64,000 nt of DNA from Thermoguttaceae bacterium (GCA_017407125.1 JAFQXE010000002.1:62001-126000), one strand, 5' to 3'; shown: positions 26,021 through 35,350, numbered from the stretch's first letter. Notes: generated by a model from the sequence alone, not told the origin. Numbers and translations: made by a program.

Positions 26021-26593
26021 TTATTTTCGATAATCATATTTCAATTGAGCATGCCATTGCGTCAACGGAGCGTTCTGCGTCAAAATGTATTCGATACACC
26101 GTTTAAAGGAATTCTCAGTATCTATTTTTCTGTACGAACCGCCAGCAGTCCACCATCGTCCTTTCTCAAGATTTGGATAATTTTGGTTAAGCTTTCGACT
26201 CGCATAAGATTTGAATTTTTGAAGCAAATCTTTGGGTTCGGGATCGCCCAAAACGCCAACCAATAGATGAATATGGTTTACCATTATAGAACACGCAATA
26301 ACGCGCCAATTATAAAAAGAAGCCGTTTCTTCAAACTGCTCGTGAATTAGAACGGCTTTTTGATAACTCAAAAGAACCGGTTCGGTTTTTAGTAAACCCT
26401 GTGAATAGGCTTTTAAATCTGAAAAGTCTGAATCATAAGGCGTTCCTGGAACGTTGTTTTTAGATTCTCGAATTCCATGTTCAAATTTATTCGAGACAAA
26501 CCCTTTTTCTTCTCCAGGAAGCCATTGTCCATAGGAAGTCCATGTAAGAAACCAAAATCGATCAAAATCATTAAACCAAATTGGATTCTCCAT
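26021..26593 (-). CDS. REP-associated tyrosine transposase (RAYT, IS200/Y1 HUH family)
   Basis: ATG at 26593 is chosen (GGGGAGA upstream), giving 190 residues that start MENPIWFNDFDRFWFLTW. The HUH single-strand nuclease motif is visible in SIMVNHIHLLVGV (His-Ile-His), followed by the helix LLQKFKSYASRKLNQ. The Tyr in RWWTAGGSYRKID is a candidate catalytic residue, and the C-terminal block is RCIEYILTQN. RAYTs are single-copy domesticated Y1 transposases that recognise and spread flanking REP hairpins. Here four full REP-like units adjoin its 3' end and half a unit lies 31 bases 5' of its start. It appears intact. Confidence 0.87.
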   Translation of the reverse strand: MENPIWFNDFDRFWFLTWTSYGQWLPGEEKGFVSNKFEHGIRESKNNVPGTPYDSDFSDLKAYSQGLLKTEPVLLSYQKAVLIHEQFEETASFYNWRVIACSIMVNHIHLLVGVLGDPEPKDLLQKFKSYASRKLNQNYPNLEKGRWWTAGGSYRKIDTENSFKRCIEYILTQNAPLTQWHAQLKYDYRK

Positions 26594-26623
26594 AATCAAA
26601 TGTCTCCCCAATATAATATTGAT

Positions 26624-26674
26624 TGCTCGTTGGTTATCGGTCGTATGCCCACGGGTTAACACCCGTGGCTCGCC
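26624..26674. repeat. REP-like half unit, family C
   Basis: This is the right half of the unit found at 25552-26016 (GCTCGTTGGTTATCGGTCGT to CCCGTGGCTCGCC). It sits on the 5' side of the transposase gene, so the gene is bracketed by its repeat. Confidence 0.8.
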
Positions 26675-26685
26675 TAGGAGTTTTT

Positions 26686-27480
26686 TTATTCCAACAATCC
26701 AACGACCGGCAAATGGTCAGAAGGCTTTTCGCCGGCGCGCATGTCGATTTCCATTTTGACTTCCTTGAATCGGGCGGCGGTCGGGCGCGTTGCGAGAATA
26801 TAGTCGATTCTCAAGCCGTCTTTGCGTTCGAAACCTAAACTCCGATAATCGTACCACGAATAATCGACCTTTTGCGGATACAATTCCCGAAAGACGTCAT
26901 GGAACCCCCACTTGAGCAGAGCGTCAAACTTCTCTCGCAAAAGCGGATAGCCCAGCGGACCGCCTTCGTAAGTTTGCGGCGATTTGGCGTCGATGGCGGA
27001 ACGAAAAACGTTCAGGTCGCCGACCAGAACAATTTCGTCGTCCGGGGAAGCTGAAATGGTCAGCTCGTTCAACAGCGCGTCGTACCAGTCCAGCTTGTAC
27101 TGGGCTTTTTCCGTGCCCGGCTGGTCGCCGACGGGAACGTAACAGTTGACAACCCGAATCGTTCGTCCTTCGTCGTCCGTATACCAGCCCGAAAGAAGCC
27201 GGGCGCACGATTTCCCGTTGAACGTATCGTCCCAGTACTCGAACCCGACCTGAACGTCGTCCGGCTCCATTCGTGACAAAATCGCAACGCCGTTGTACGT
27301 CTTTTGAGCGTTGAGAATGACGCTGTACCCCGCCTGTTCGATCTCTTTGAACGGGAACTGTTCTTCCGTGCATTTGATTTCCTGCAGACAGACAATATCA
27401 GGCTGATCCTGCTGAAGCCACGGGATTAAACGGGGAATTCGAGTGCGAACAGAATTGACGTTCCAGGTTGCAATAAGCAT
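26686..27480 (-). CDS. xth: Exodeoxyribonuclease III (AP endonuclease)
   Basis: ATG at 27480 (MLIATWNVNSVRTR) is the conserved start of this family; the frame extends 19 codons upstream without support. The catalytic blocks are WNVNS, CLQEIKCTEEQF (metal-binding Glu), VNCYVPVG, LVGDLNVF (Asp and Asn), LRIDYILAT and the C-terminal SDHLPVVGLL (Asp-His pair). At 264 residues it is the usual length. It incises abasic sites and removes 3' blocks in base excision repair. It is followed upstream by the hydrolase gene after 56 bases, on the same strand. Confidence 0.95.
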   Translation of the reverse strand: MLIATWNVNSVRTRIPRLIPWLQQDQPDIVCLQEIKCTEEQFPFKEIEQAGYSVILNAQKTYNGVAILSRMEPDDVQVGFEYWDDTFNGKSCARLLSGWYTDDEGRTIRVVNCYVPVGDQPGTEKAQYKLDWYDALLNELTISASPDDEIVLVGDLNVFRSAIDAKSPQTYEGGPLGYPLLREKFDALLKWGFHDVFRELYPQKVDYSWYDYRSLGFERKDGLRIDYILATRPTAARFKEVKMEIDMRAGEKPSDHLPVVGLLE

Positions 27481-27546
27481 GATATTCTTTCTTGTTACAA
27501 TTAATAAAAACGAATAAAAAAGCGATTCTCTAATCAAACGCCAGCG

Positions 27547-28536
27547 CTACTCTCGCGGCAGATTGACCTTCCCTTCCAGCTTCCCGTCGAAGAAATCGCG
27601 AAGAGCGTCAGCGTAGCCGTCGGGAATGTCCATGTGATCCTGACGATGAATAACAATCGCCAGTTTCCCTTGACGCGATTCCACGCCGGACGCGGTTTTG
27701 AAATTCTTCATCGCCTGAACAAACGGAACAACTGAATCCCGCTTTCCGTGAGTAATCAAAACGTTGCCGGTATACTTTTTGAGCTTTGAATTTGTATCCA
27801 TTTTGGTTGACACCAAAGCCGATCCGCCAAGAAAGGCGTTGTTTGCCATGTCGGTAATGCTGCTGAACGTACTTTCCAGAACAACGGCGCGACACGGCGT
27901 TCCCGCCTTCTGCATGTCCATCGCCAGCTGCATCGCCATCGCGCCGCCCAAGGAACGCCCGATCGGAATCACCTGGCCCGGCTCAATTCCCGCCATTTTG
28001 ACGAAAACTTTCATGCCAGCCAACGCGTCGGCATAGCAGTTCTTTTCCGTTGGGCTCCCGGTACTTTTTCCGTACCCGCTGTAGTCAACGGCAAAGACTT
28101 CCGCGTTTAAGTTCTTAACCAGCCAAGCGTTGTAATAATAATGATGAGTCAGATTCCCGGAATTGCCATGGAAATAAATGATATAACAGCTCGGTTTCTG
28201 ACCCGGCTCCAGATTGGGCTGAATTCTCCACGCATGAATTTTGTTCCCCGATGGGGATTGATAATACACGTCTTCCGGCTTGAACTCAACGCGGTCAGGA
28301 TTCCAATGGCGGGACACGGATTTCGTCGGTACAAAGACAAAACGATCGCCCAAACTGGCCGCCTGAATTACAGAAACCGTCCCGGTTAGCAAAACTAGAA
28401 TCATCAGCCCGTACTGAACCAGCCGAATCCCAACTGTCGCCAGGCGATACGCCGCCAGACGCTTTCTGTTCCTCAAAAACGTCAACCCTATTAAAATTGA
28501 CAGTAAAACGAACGTCAATGCAACGAAATTCATCAT
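27547..28536 (-). CDS. Membrane-anchored alpha/beta hydrolase
   Basis: ATG 28536 is preferred; an upstream TTG at 28545 is possible, and neither has a ribosome site. The first 60 residues contain two hydrophobic segments (LTFVLLSILIGLTFL and YGLMILVLLTGTVSV). The hydrolase fold follows, with the oxyanion region YFHGNSGNL, nucleophile GRSLGGAMA (Ser), Asp in THGKRDSVVPF and His in RQDHMDIPDGY. This is the BEM46/YqkD-like type, acting on an unknown ester or amide at the membrane. It lies in a minus-strand group with the DUF2752 gene (upstream) and xth (downstream). Confidence 0.85.
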   Translation of the reverse strand: MMNFVALTFVLLSILIGLTFLRNRKRLAAYRLATVGIRLVQYGLMILVLLTGTVSVIQAASLGDRFVFVPTKSVSRHWNPDRVEFKPEDVYYQSPSGNKIHAWRIQPNLEPGQKPSCYIIYFHGNSGNLTHHYYYNAWLVKNLNAEVFAVDYSGYGKSTGSPTEKNCYADALAGMKVFVKMAGIEPGQVIPIGRSLGGAMAMQLAMDMQKAGTPCRAVVLESTFSSITDMANNAFLGGSALVSTKMDTNSKLKKYTGNVLITHGKRDSVVPFVQAMKNFKTASGVESRQGKLAIVIHRQDHMDIPDGYADALRDFFDGKLEGKVNLPRE

Positions 28537-28598
28537 ATTAGCCAAAGTACAATAATAAAATTAACAGCAAAACGATTAACAGCGAAATCAACATCGCG

Positions 28599-29027
28599 TC
28601 AGGCTCCGTAATAAAGTCGAATAAACCACTGAACAAAATACAGACCTAAAAAAACGCAGAAGAATTGCGTCCAGTACGGGAAATACCATCCAGGCAATCC
28701 TCGATAGAGACGAATCAAAGACCAGATTCGATAAGGGATTTGACTCAGCAGCAGCACATACGCCGCCGCGCCCCAGGGATGAAAATGAATCGCCTCAAGA
28801 ACGTTCCCGTGAACCATGCAAACAAAACATCGCGTCATGCCGCAGCCAGGACAGTCGTGCCCGGTAACTATTTTAAATCCGCACATCTTAGGAGCGGGTT
28901 TATCTTTCCAGATAAATCGACAATGCTTGTCAGGAGTTAAAACCATTAATGCCGGCGCGCAAACGAAAACAAGACTGACGATTAAAACCAGCACATGCAA
29001 AACAGCAGAACGAGCAGTATCTGACAC
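28599..29027 (-). CDS. DUF2752 membrane protein
   Basis: This 142-residue protein has three predicted membrane segments (about 8-30, 86-108, 116-138). Between the first two lies the family signature GHDCPGCGMTRCFVCMVHGN with its CPxCGxTR motif, followed by the HPWGAAAYV start of the second segment. The start is GTG. The cysteines could bind metal or be redox-active; the function of the family is unknown. It lies 62 bases upstream of the hydrolase gene on the same strand. Confidence 0.88.
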   Translation of the reverse strand: MSDTARSAVLHVLVLIVSLVFVCAPALMVLTPDKHCRFIWKDKPAPKMCGFKIVTGHDCPGCGMTRCFVCMVHGNVLEAIHFHPWGAAAYVLLLSQIPYRIWSLIRLYRGLPGWYFPYWTQFFCVFLGLYFVQWFIRLYYGA

Positions 29028-29054
29028 CGTTGAAAAGGGAATTTATTAAATCAA

Positions 29055-29086
29055 ACAAAAAAGGACGTTTGAAATCAAACGCCCTT
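29055..29086 (-). terminator. Rho-independent terminator of the small lipoprotein gene
   Basis: On the minus strand a 12-bp stem (AAGGGCGTTTGA with TCAAACGTCCTT, one wobble) has a 2-base centre and is followed by six Ts. It lies about 75 bases after the stop at 29162. Confidence 0.75.
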
Positions 29087-29161
29087 ATGTTTTCAGTTCA
29101 ATAATACAGATTAATAATCTGCATTATTTCCGGAATTCGATTTCCAGACTCGAACGATAAA

Positions 29162-29449
29162 TCATTCAACAGTCGGAACTTCGGGAGCGGCTTCTTCAGC
29201 GGGAGCTTCAGGAGCAGCTTCTTCAGCCGGAGCAGCTTCTTCAGCCGGAGCAGCGTCGTCCAGCGGAGCAACTTCTTCAGCAGCAGCTTCGTCAACAACA
29301 GGAGCTTCTTCAGCCGGGGTTTCGGTGGCTTCGGTGGTGGTTTCAGCCGGTTCAGCTGGAGCTTCAGCGGGTTTTTCAGCCGGTTTTGGGCAACCAGTAA
29401 CAGCCAGACCGAACAAGCAAGCGCAAACAAAAGCGAATGTCTTTTTCAT
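29162..29449 (-). CDS. Small Ala/Glu/Pro-rich lipoprotein
   Basis: This 95-residue protein starts with a lipoprotein signal (MKKTFAFVCACLFGLAVTGC; lipobox LAVTGC with the lipidated Cys at residue 20). The mature part is a low-complexity acidic chain of EAPAEE-type repeats with no predicted fold. An AGAGG ribosome site precedes the ATG. It has its own terminator and a divergent AT-rich promoter region shared with the Cys-rich protein gene. It is probably anchored in the outer or inner membrane facing the periplasm; the function is unknown. Confidence 0.8.
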   Translation of the reverse strand: MKKTFAFVCACLFGLAVTGCPKPAEKPAEAPAEPAETTTEATETPAEEAPVVDEAAAEEVAPLDDAAPAEEAAPAEEAAPEAPAEEAAPEVPTVE

Positions 29450-29841
29450 TGTAAATTCCTCTCAAATACATGTGCCAACGCTTTTAATATTAACACAATA
29501 TTTATTTCACGTTGGTATTTACTTACAACATTATAATCAATTAACCTTATTTTTTAAAAATTTCAAGGATACCCTATTAAAAAAACAAGAAAAAAATTAA
29601 AAATTTTCAAAAATATTCAAGTTTTCCATTAAAACTGGTGAATTTTGGTTATCTGTAACGATTATTCCTGATAAATCGTTACACTTTAACATGAATTCGC
29701 CCAGAAACGCTAAAAAACTATTTTTCAAGCAAAAGTTGCCTAACCAATAATGACGATACTGTGAACATCAAAACTGGAAACAGTCGTTTCCACCAAGATT
29801 GAATTTTTCAACCCATTTTTTATTTTAAAGGAGTTTCTGGT
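29450..29841. promoter_or_regulatory. AT-rich divergent promoter region with an inverted repeat
   Basis: About 390 AT-rich bases separate two secreted-protein genes. GTAACGAT (29655-29662) recurs inverted as ATCGTTAC (29675-29682) with 12 bases between, a possible operator or stem-loop. No gene was recognised. AAAGGAG before 29842 is a strong ribosome site. Confidence 0.45.
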
Positions 29842-30462
29842 ATGAAACGTGTAGTCATTAGTGTTGTTGCGATTATTAGTCTTGTTAGCGCTTACAGCGC
29901 TCAGGCTGCTCTTTTCGGATGCAGTTCCTGCAATCCATGCGGACCCGCATGCGATCCGGCTCCAGCCTGCGCCGCTCCCGCTGCCCCGGTTTGCGCTCCT
30001 TGCGCTCCGGCTCCCACCTGCGCCGCCCCTTGCACAACGTGTGGCCCAATCGCCCCGGCTTGTGGAACCTGCGATCCTTGCTGCAAACCCCGCCTGTTCA
30101 GCGATCCTTGCCATCCGTTCAATGGCTTCTTCGCTAACCTGTTCAGCTGCAATTGCAATCAGTGCGGTCTGCCCGCTGGTTCTTGCGGCTGCGAAGCTCC
30201 GGCTCCGGTTTGCGCTCCCGCGGCCCCGGCTTGCGGTTCCTGCGGAGCTTGCGACACCTGCGCTCCGTGCAAACCCCGCCTGTTCAGCGATCCTTGCTAT
30301 CCGTTCAACGGATTCTTCGCGAACCTGTTCGCGCCTTGCACCCCCTGCGGTCCGGTTTGCGGTTCCTGCGAACCAGCTCCGGCTTGCGGTACCTGCGCTC
30401 CCGCCCCGGCTTGCGCCGCTCCCGCTGCCCCGGCTTGCGCTCCGGTCCCGGCTTGCAACTAA
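29842..30462 (+). CDS. Secreted cysteine/proline/alanine-rich repeat protein
   Basis: This 206-residue protein has a signal peptide (MKRVVISVVAIISLVSAYSA, cleavage after AQA). The mature part is built of short Cys-Pro-Ala words (CAPA, PACGTC, CGSCGAC) and two copies of a longer block, CKPRLFSDPCxPFNGFFANL, near residues 81-100 and 143-162. More than 40 Cys residues suggest a disulphide-linked or metal-binding extracellular material. The ribosome site is AAAGGAG and the terminator is strong, which points to high expression. No homologous family with known function is recognised. Confidence 0.8.
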   Translation: MKRVVISVVAIISLVSAYSAQAALFGCSSCNPCGPACDPAPACAAPAAPVCAPCAPAPTCAAPCTTCGPIAPACGTCDPCCKPRLFSDPCHPFNGFFANLFSCNCNQCGLPAGSCGCEAPAPVCAPAAPACGSCGACDTCAPCKPRLFSDPCYPFNGFFANLFAPCTPCGPVCGSCEPAPACGTCAPAPACAAPAAPACAPVPACN

Positions 30463-30501
30463 GCTGAATAATCCAAAACAGTTCTAGTAAAGAATAACTA
30501 A

Positions 30502-30543
30502 AACAACAGGGAATCGATTATTGTCGATTCCCTGTTGTTTTTA
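30502..30543 (+). terminator. Strong terminator of the Cys-rich protein gene (possibly bidirectional)
   Basis: A perfect 16-bp stem (AACAACAGGGAATCGA with TCGATTCCCTGTTGTT) encloses 6 bases and ends in a T run. The complementary A tract on the other side would also serve the convergent ftsH. Confidence 0.9.
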
Positions 30544-30599
30544 GTTGTGTGAGCGAGTTGTGAGGCATCCGTTGAAACCACGACGCTTAAAACCCGCTA

Positions 30600-32930
30600 T
30601 CAATCGTTTTTGTCTTGAGATTCGTCTGAACCGGATTCGTCTTTCGGCTGAGCGTCGTCCTGCGAATCGGCAGATTTTGACTCGTCAGATTCCGGATCGG
30701 CTTTTTTATATGCCGGCGCGCCCAAAATGGCTTCAATTTCAGCTTCCGTCAATTCTTCTTTGAGCAAAAGGGCTTCCGCTAAAGCATCCAGCTTGTTGCG
30801 ATGTTCCATGAGGGTTTCCTCAGCTCTGGAATCCGCTTCTCGAAGAATGAGCAACACTTCCTCATCGATAATTTGAGCGGTATACTCGCTGAAATCTCGC
30901 GATCCGGCAGAAATTTCCTTGCCAAGGAACGGGTGTTCTTCCGAAACCTTAAACGCCGCCGGACCGATTCGTTTGCTCATACCCCAGTTGACAACCATCT
31001 TTCGCGCCAGCGAGGTGGACTGCTTGATGTCGTTTTCTGCGCCCGCGGTAACTTCGCCAAAGACAACTTTTTCCGCCGCGCGACCGCCCATAATAAACGC
31101 CAGTCGATCGCGAAGCTGGGACTCGGAAATGCTTAATCTGTCTTCATCTGGAACAAGCTGAGTTACGCCCAAAGCAAACCCGCGAGGAACAATCGTAACC
31201 TTATTGACGCGTTCGCTGCCGGGAGTCAGCCACGCCAGCAAGGCGTGCCCTGCTTCATGATAGGCGGTCATACGGCGTTCTTTTTCTGTAAGAACTTCTT
31301 CCCGCTTGGCGCCCATGATGACTTTGTCTTTGGCGTATTCAAAGTCTGACATGTCAACGGCGTCTTTGTTTTGACGCGTCGCCCAGAGAGCGGCTTCGTT
31401 GACGATGTTGCGAATATCCGCGCCAGTCAAGCCGATTGTCGCCGCCGCCAACCGCTGAAAATCGACGTCCGGAGCCAACGGAACGTGCCGAGTATGAACC
31501 TTGAACATTTCCAAACGCCCTTTAGCCGTGGGACGATCCACCGTAATATGACGGTCAAAACGCCCGGGACGAAGCAGAGCCGGGTCGAGGACGTCCGGGC
31601 GGTTGGTCGCAGCCATGACGATAACGGATTCTGTCGGGGCGAAACCGTCCATTTCAGACAGAATCTGGTTGAGCGTTTGCTCGCGTTCATCGTGTCCGCC
31701 GCCAACGCCGGTGCCGCGAAGACGTCCGACTGCGTCGATTTCATCTATGAAAATGATGGATGGAGCCTGTTCTTTGGCGGAGCCAAACAGATCGCGAACG
31801 CGGCTGGCGCCAACGCCGACAAACATCTGGATGAATTCCGAACCGTTAATGGAGAAAAATGGAACGTCCGCTTCCCCGGCGACAGCGCGAGCCAAAAGGG
31901 TTTTACCGGTTCCAGGAGGGCCGTTGAGCAATACGCCTTTCGGGATCCGAGCGCCAAGCTTGGCAAACTTCTCAGGATTTTTCAAATATTCAACGATTTC
32001 TTCCAGTTCTTTTTTAACCCCGTCCAAACCGGCAACGTCTTTAAACGTCGTGCGGCCTTGCGATGGTTCAAACTTTCTCGCTGGAGAACGGCTAAAGCCT
32101 GACATGAACCCGCCGCCCATCTGCTCGCGGGAGCGTCTCATCATTACCAAAATAAATATGAAAATCCCAATTGTAATGACAATGTACAACACCGCCAAAT
32201 AATTGGAATAGTCTGGCGGCTCGGACGCAGAATAGTTTTCTCCCAGCTTTTCGGTCAAAAGCTGGTTGACGGAATTGTCCTGCAAAGTCAAAACCGGCGC
32301 GATGCAAAAGAATTTCTTTCCCAGTTTTTCAGGCGGAGTGCGAAGGAAAAAGCCCCGCTTGACAGCTTTGTCCGCTCCTTTCCTGGAAGAGTCGTTTGTC
32401 TTTGTTTCAGCAGGCTTTACAGTCTCGGCAGACGCGGATTCCGCAGACGGGGCCGCCTCAACGGCAGATTCCGCTGGCTTAGACTCGTCAGACTTTGAAT
32501 CCGCGGGTTTAGACTCGGCTGGCTCCTGTTTTGCTGGCGTTGCCTCAGTGGGCTTTGATTCTGGCTTAATTGCGTCGGCTGGCAGCGGCAGACCCTTGCT
32601 TTTACAATACTCTAAATAATCCGGATTGTACGGTTCTTTTTTGAACTCGCCGGTAATTTTCGCGCCGATCATCTCGACCTTGGCAATGTTATCATTTTGA
32701 AGCTGTTCAATAAACATGCCGTATGGGATTTCTCCCTCCGGACTTCCAGACCAGCTGGAAGGCATCAAAAAGATAAGTAAAGTCAATATCAGCAACACAA
32801 CAATAAATGGGATTCCCTGTCGCGGCGGACGTCCGTCGTTATCGCTGGAGTTGTTGTTTTCCGGTCTTGATTTCTGGGAATCGTTGTTGTTTTCGGAATC
32901 GTCAGGACGATTATTTTGTTTATCTTCCAT
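30600..32930 (-). CDS. ftsH: ATP-dependent zinc metalloprotease FtsH
   Basis: This 776-residue membrane AAA+ protease has membrane segments at about 40-57 and 234-254. Walker A GPPGTGKT is at 337-344, Walker [11 protein letters not shown] at 391-400, the SRH region includes [20 protein letters not shown], and the zinc motif HEAGH is at 558-562. It degrades membrane and short-lived soluble proteins. Between the two membrane segments the periplasmic part carries an unusual insert at about 120-190 made of Lys/Pro/Glu/Ser/Ala repeats (ESKPxxSK), and both termini are acidic and low in complexity. It is monocistronic. Confidence 0.97.
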   Translation of the reverse strand: MEDKQNNRPDDSENNNDSQKSRPENNNSSDNDGRPPRQGIPFIVVLLILTLLIFLMPSSWSGSPEGEIPYGMFIEQLQNDNIAKVEMIGAKITGEFKKEPYNPDYLEYCKSKGLPLPADAIKPESKPTEATPAKQEPAESKPADSKSDESKPAESAVEAAPSAESASAETVKPAETKTNDSSRKGADKAVKRGFFLRTPPEKLGKKFFCIAPVLTLQDNSVNQLLTEKLGENYSASEPPDYSNYLAVLYIVITIGIFIFILVMMRRSREQMGGGFMSGFSRSPARKFEPSQGRTTFKDVAGLDGVKKELEEIVEYLKNPEKFAKLGARIPKGVLLNGPPGTGKTLLARAVAGEADVPFFSINGSEFIQMFVGVGASRVRDLFGSAKEQAPSIIFIDEIDAVGRLRGTGVGGGHDEREQTLNQILSEMDGFAPTESVIVMAATNRPDVLDPALLRPGRFDRHITVDRPTAKGRLEMFKVHTRHVPLAPDVDFQRLAAATIGLTGADIRNIVNEAALWATRQNKDAVDMSDFEYAKDKVIMGAKREEVLTEKERRMTAYHEAGHALLAWLTPGSERVNKVTIVPRGFALGVTQLVPDEDRLSISESQLRDRLAFIMGGRAAEKVVFGEVTAGAENDIKQSTSLARKMVVNWGMSKRIGPAAFKVSEEHPFLGKEISAGSRDFSEYTAQIIDEEVLLILREADSRAEETLMEHRNKLDALAEALLLKEELTEAEIEAILGAPAYKKADPESDESKSADSQDDAQPKDESGSDESQDKND

Positions 32931-33169
32931 TTATCTGAATAAACTAATGTAAAACGTCAGTCTAAAACTATTACAATTATATATTTTATATTCTACTCAA
33001 TATACTCTAAAATAACGGAACGAACAGACCCCAAATAACAGATTTTTTCAAAATTTTTAGAAAAGTTCAAAGAAAAGCTAAAGTTTTTAAAATTTTTTAA
33101 CAGAAAAGACAATTGAAACACACGCCTGACTTTATTTTGTCAGCATATTTTGTTACAAACCAGGCTTTT
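32931..33169. other. AT-rich intergenic region upstream of ftsH
   Basis: This is poly-A/T-rich DNA that should hold the ftsH promoter on the minus strand. No gene or repeat family was recognised. Confidence 0.4.
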
Positions 33170-33208
33170 TAAAAAAGTCTGAACAATTTTCAAAAAACTG
33201 TTCAGACT
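33170..33208 (-). terminator. Rho-independent terminator of the second PfkB kinase
   Basis: On the minus strand a 10-bp stem (AGTCTGAACA with TGTTCAGACT) encloses 13 bases and is followed by six Ts, about 25 bases beyond the stop at 33233. Confidence 0.85.
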
Positions 33209-33232
33209 GAGAAATGAATCTGTTTGAACCTT

Positions 33233-34138
33233 CTACTCGTTGAGCAGCGTCTGATAGAAATCTTTAACCTCCGGCATGGATCCAACCTGCGAAGCGACGT
33301 AAGCGGCGGCGCGATTTGCCAGATTGAGCGTCTTTTCCGGCGAGAATTCATTGAGGAACCCGTAAATCAAAGCGGCGTCAAAGGCGTCGCCCGCTCCAAC
33401 GGCGTCTGAACCCGGAACGGGTTGAATCGGAACGCCCGGCATGACGACAGCTTCGTCTTCAGTATAGAGAGAACAGCCGTCTTTCCCAAACGTAAAACAA
33501 ACGACGGGAATGCTGAAGTTCTCGCGAATCGCTCTGGCGAGTTCTTTGCCCGGCGTGGAAATGCCAAAACCCATTTCGTTGGCGAAGAATTCCGTTTCGT
33601 CCGCGCTGATTTTTACAATCCAGGCGGAAAAGAGCGAACGTTCAATCCATTTCCGATAAAAAAACGGCGGACGCAAATTGAGGTCAAAGAGCGTTAAGCA
33701 GTCCTCCGGAATGGCGGTCAGAACGCAATCGAGCGTATCTCTGGACGCGTCGCACCGCTGAGCCAGAGTGCCAAAGCATAGCGCCTGCGCTTCGTACGCC
33801 AGTTGTTCCCATTGAGGCGTGTACTGCATGTTGTCCCAGGCGACGTTTTCGTGAATAACAAACGTCGGCTTGTCCGGCTGGGAAACGTCTACGTCAACAG
33901 TCGAGGTGGGAAGATTGTCGTCAACCTGAATACAAGACGTATCCACGCCGCGGTTGGCGAGATAATCTGTCAGTTCCTTCCCTAAAGCATCGTTTCCAAC
34001 GCGAGAGAAAAGACAGGACGGCAGCCCCCATTGAGTTGTGTGATAGGCAACGTTTGCCAACGCGCCTGCTGGACGTCGGCTTTCACCAACGCAGTCCCAA
34101 AGCAATTCTCCGATTCCGATTATTTTACGATTATCCAT
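33233..34138 (-). CDS. PfkB-family kinase (fructokinase-like)
   Basis: ATG at 34138 (MDNRKIIGIGELLWD) is chosen to match the family start; a GTG at 34183 would overlap the upstream gene by 20 bases. It has the N-terminal RRPAGALANVAYH motif and the C-terminal GSDAVGAGDAFDAALIYG with the catalytic Asp. The GELLWD-type start and PAGAxANVA block are closest to fructokinase-like members. It phosphorylates a sugar with ATP. It lies 25 bases downstream of a 2-hydroxyacid dehydrogenase gene on the same strand, so the pair may act on linked sugar or sugar-acid metabolism. Confidence 0.88.
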   Translation of the reverse strand: MDNRKIIGIGELLWDCVGESRRPAGALANVAYHTTQWGLPSCLFSRVGNDALGKELTDYLANRGVDTSCIQVDDNLPTSTVDVDVSQPDKPTFVIHENVAWDNMQYTPQWEQLAYEAQALCFGTLAQRCDASRDTLDCVLTAIPEDCLTLFDLNLRPPFFYRKWIERSLFSAWIVKISADETEFFANEMGFGISTPGKELARAIRENFSIPVVCFTFGKDGCSLYTEDEAVVMPGVPIQPVPGSDAVGAGDAFDAALIYGFLNEFSPEKTLNLANRAAAYVASQVGSMPEVKDFYQTLLNE

Positions 34139-34163
34139 GGCAGTTTTTGGAGTGTTTTTATAA

Positions 34164-35228
34164 TCAATAAAACGTTTCGACACCCATTTCGCCGCGCTGT
34201 TTCGGGACGATGTCCTGAGCGATTTCCGACCAGAGCGGATGACCGGTTCCTCGCATGGGGAACCCGAGCTCTTTTCTGGTCAGATAGTTTACCAACGGCT
34301 CGCCCGCTTTCCAGCGACGGAGGTTCTCGCAGAACATATAGGTCATATTCTCGATTCTCCATCGGCTCTGCCCGGCGACGTGCGGAGTTATCAACACGTT
34401 GGGGCGTTCCCAAAGCGGGCTTTCCGGCGGAAGCGGCTCCGGATCGGTAACGTCCATAACTGCGCCGATAAGCTGTTGGGAATCCAGCGCGGCAACCATC
34501 GCATCGTGGTCAACCAGCGCGCCTCGAGCCATGTTGGCAAACAGCGCGCCTTTTTTGAATTTGGAGAATCGCTCAGCATTGAACGTTTTGCGGGTAAACT
34601 GATTCAACGGCAGGCATGTAACAACGACGTCCGCTTTGGGGAGAACCGCGTCAAGTTCCTCTGCCGGATAGAGTTCGTCGACCGTAGGCGGAAGAACTTT
34701 GTCCGGGAAGAGATCGACAGCCATAATCTTGCCGCGGAACGGACGAAGCAATTCCGACAACCGCCGCCCTACTCCGCCCAATCCAACGATGAGAACGGTT
34801 CTGTACGTTAAATCCCAGGTCGGACGGCGCGTAAAATCTCGAGTCGCCTCCGCCAGAACAAACGTTTTCAGCCGTCGCATCCACCCGGTCAGCAGCGCGA
34901 TTGTATGTTCCGCGACCTGATCAGACAGCACGCCGGACGCGCTGGTAACGTGAATTGAGGAATTAATCGTTGCCGGAACGAGGCAATGATCCATGCCAGC
35001 CGCAGACGACTGAATCCACTGAAGACGTCCTTTTTCGACGACCGCGTCCCAGTCGATGCCCGCTGCGCCGGTCAGTTTGCCGTGTCCGCAGAAAATATCC
35101 GCGTCGAAAATGGCTTCTTTGATTTCTTTCTGACCAACCGAAATAATTTTGTATTCCGGTCCGGCGGCTTGAGTAATTTGCTCAATTTGAGCTTCGTTTA
35201 CTGGATAACAAAGAACAATATTTTGCAT
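34164..35228 (-). CDS. D-isomer-specific 2-hydroxyacid dehydrogenase
   Basis: This 354-residue cytoplasmic dehydrogenase has the NAD-binding GLGGVG motif (VLIVGLGGVGRRLSELL). The catalytic residues can be placed: Arg in NMARGALVD, Glu in the VTDPEPLP block and His in NVLITPHVAGQS. It interconverts a 2-oxo acid and a D-2-hydroxy acid; the exact substrate cannot be read. The C-terminal ~35 residues extend past the usual end. It precedes the PfkB kinase on the same strand, and upstream lies a family A inverted repeat. Confidence 0.9.
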   Translation of the reverse strand: MQNIVLCYPVNEAQIEQITQAAGPEYKIISVGQKEIKEAIFDADIFCGHGKLTGAAGIDWDAVVEKGRLQWIQSSAAGMDHCLVPATINSSIHVTSASGVLSDQVAEHTIALLTGWMRRLKTFVLAEATRDFTRRPTWDLTYRTVLIVGLGGVGRRLSELLRPFRGKIMAVDLFPDKVLPPTVDELYPAEELDAVLPKADVVVTCLPLNQFTRKTFNAERFSKFKKGALFANMARGALVDHDAMVAALDSQQLIGAVMDVTDPEPLPPESPLWERPNVLITPHVAGQSRWRIENMTYMFCENLRRWKAGEPLVNYLTRKELGFPMRGTGHPLWSEIAQDIVPKQRGEMGVETFY

Positions 35229-35240
35229 AATAAAAAATTA

Positions 35241-35350
35241 TTTTAACACGAAATACACGAAATAAGCGAAATAGACGAAAGAATATTAAAAAATATTTTT
35301 AAAAATTTTCGTGTTGTTTCGTTCTTTTCGTGTTTTTCGTGTTTAAAAAA
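35241..35350. repeat. Dispersed inverted repeat, family A (copy 2)
   Basis: AACACGAAATACACGAAATA, then AGACGAAAGAA, an AT-rich centre, and TTTCGTGTTGTTTCGTTC, TTTTCGTGTTTTTCGTGTTT mirror each other. The length and layout are as at 7381 and 40878. Confidence 0.75.

Noticed and set aside
29098..29430. 110-codon minus-strand frame rich in Leu and Lys
   Set aside because: It is a shifted reading of the repeat in the small lipoprotein gene, which has the better start and lipobox.
29861..30487. Alternate frame over the Cys-rich protein
   Set aside because: The repeats of the gene keep another frame open; it lacks a ribosome site and signal peptide.
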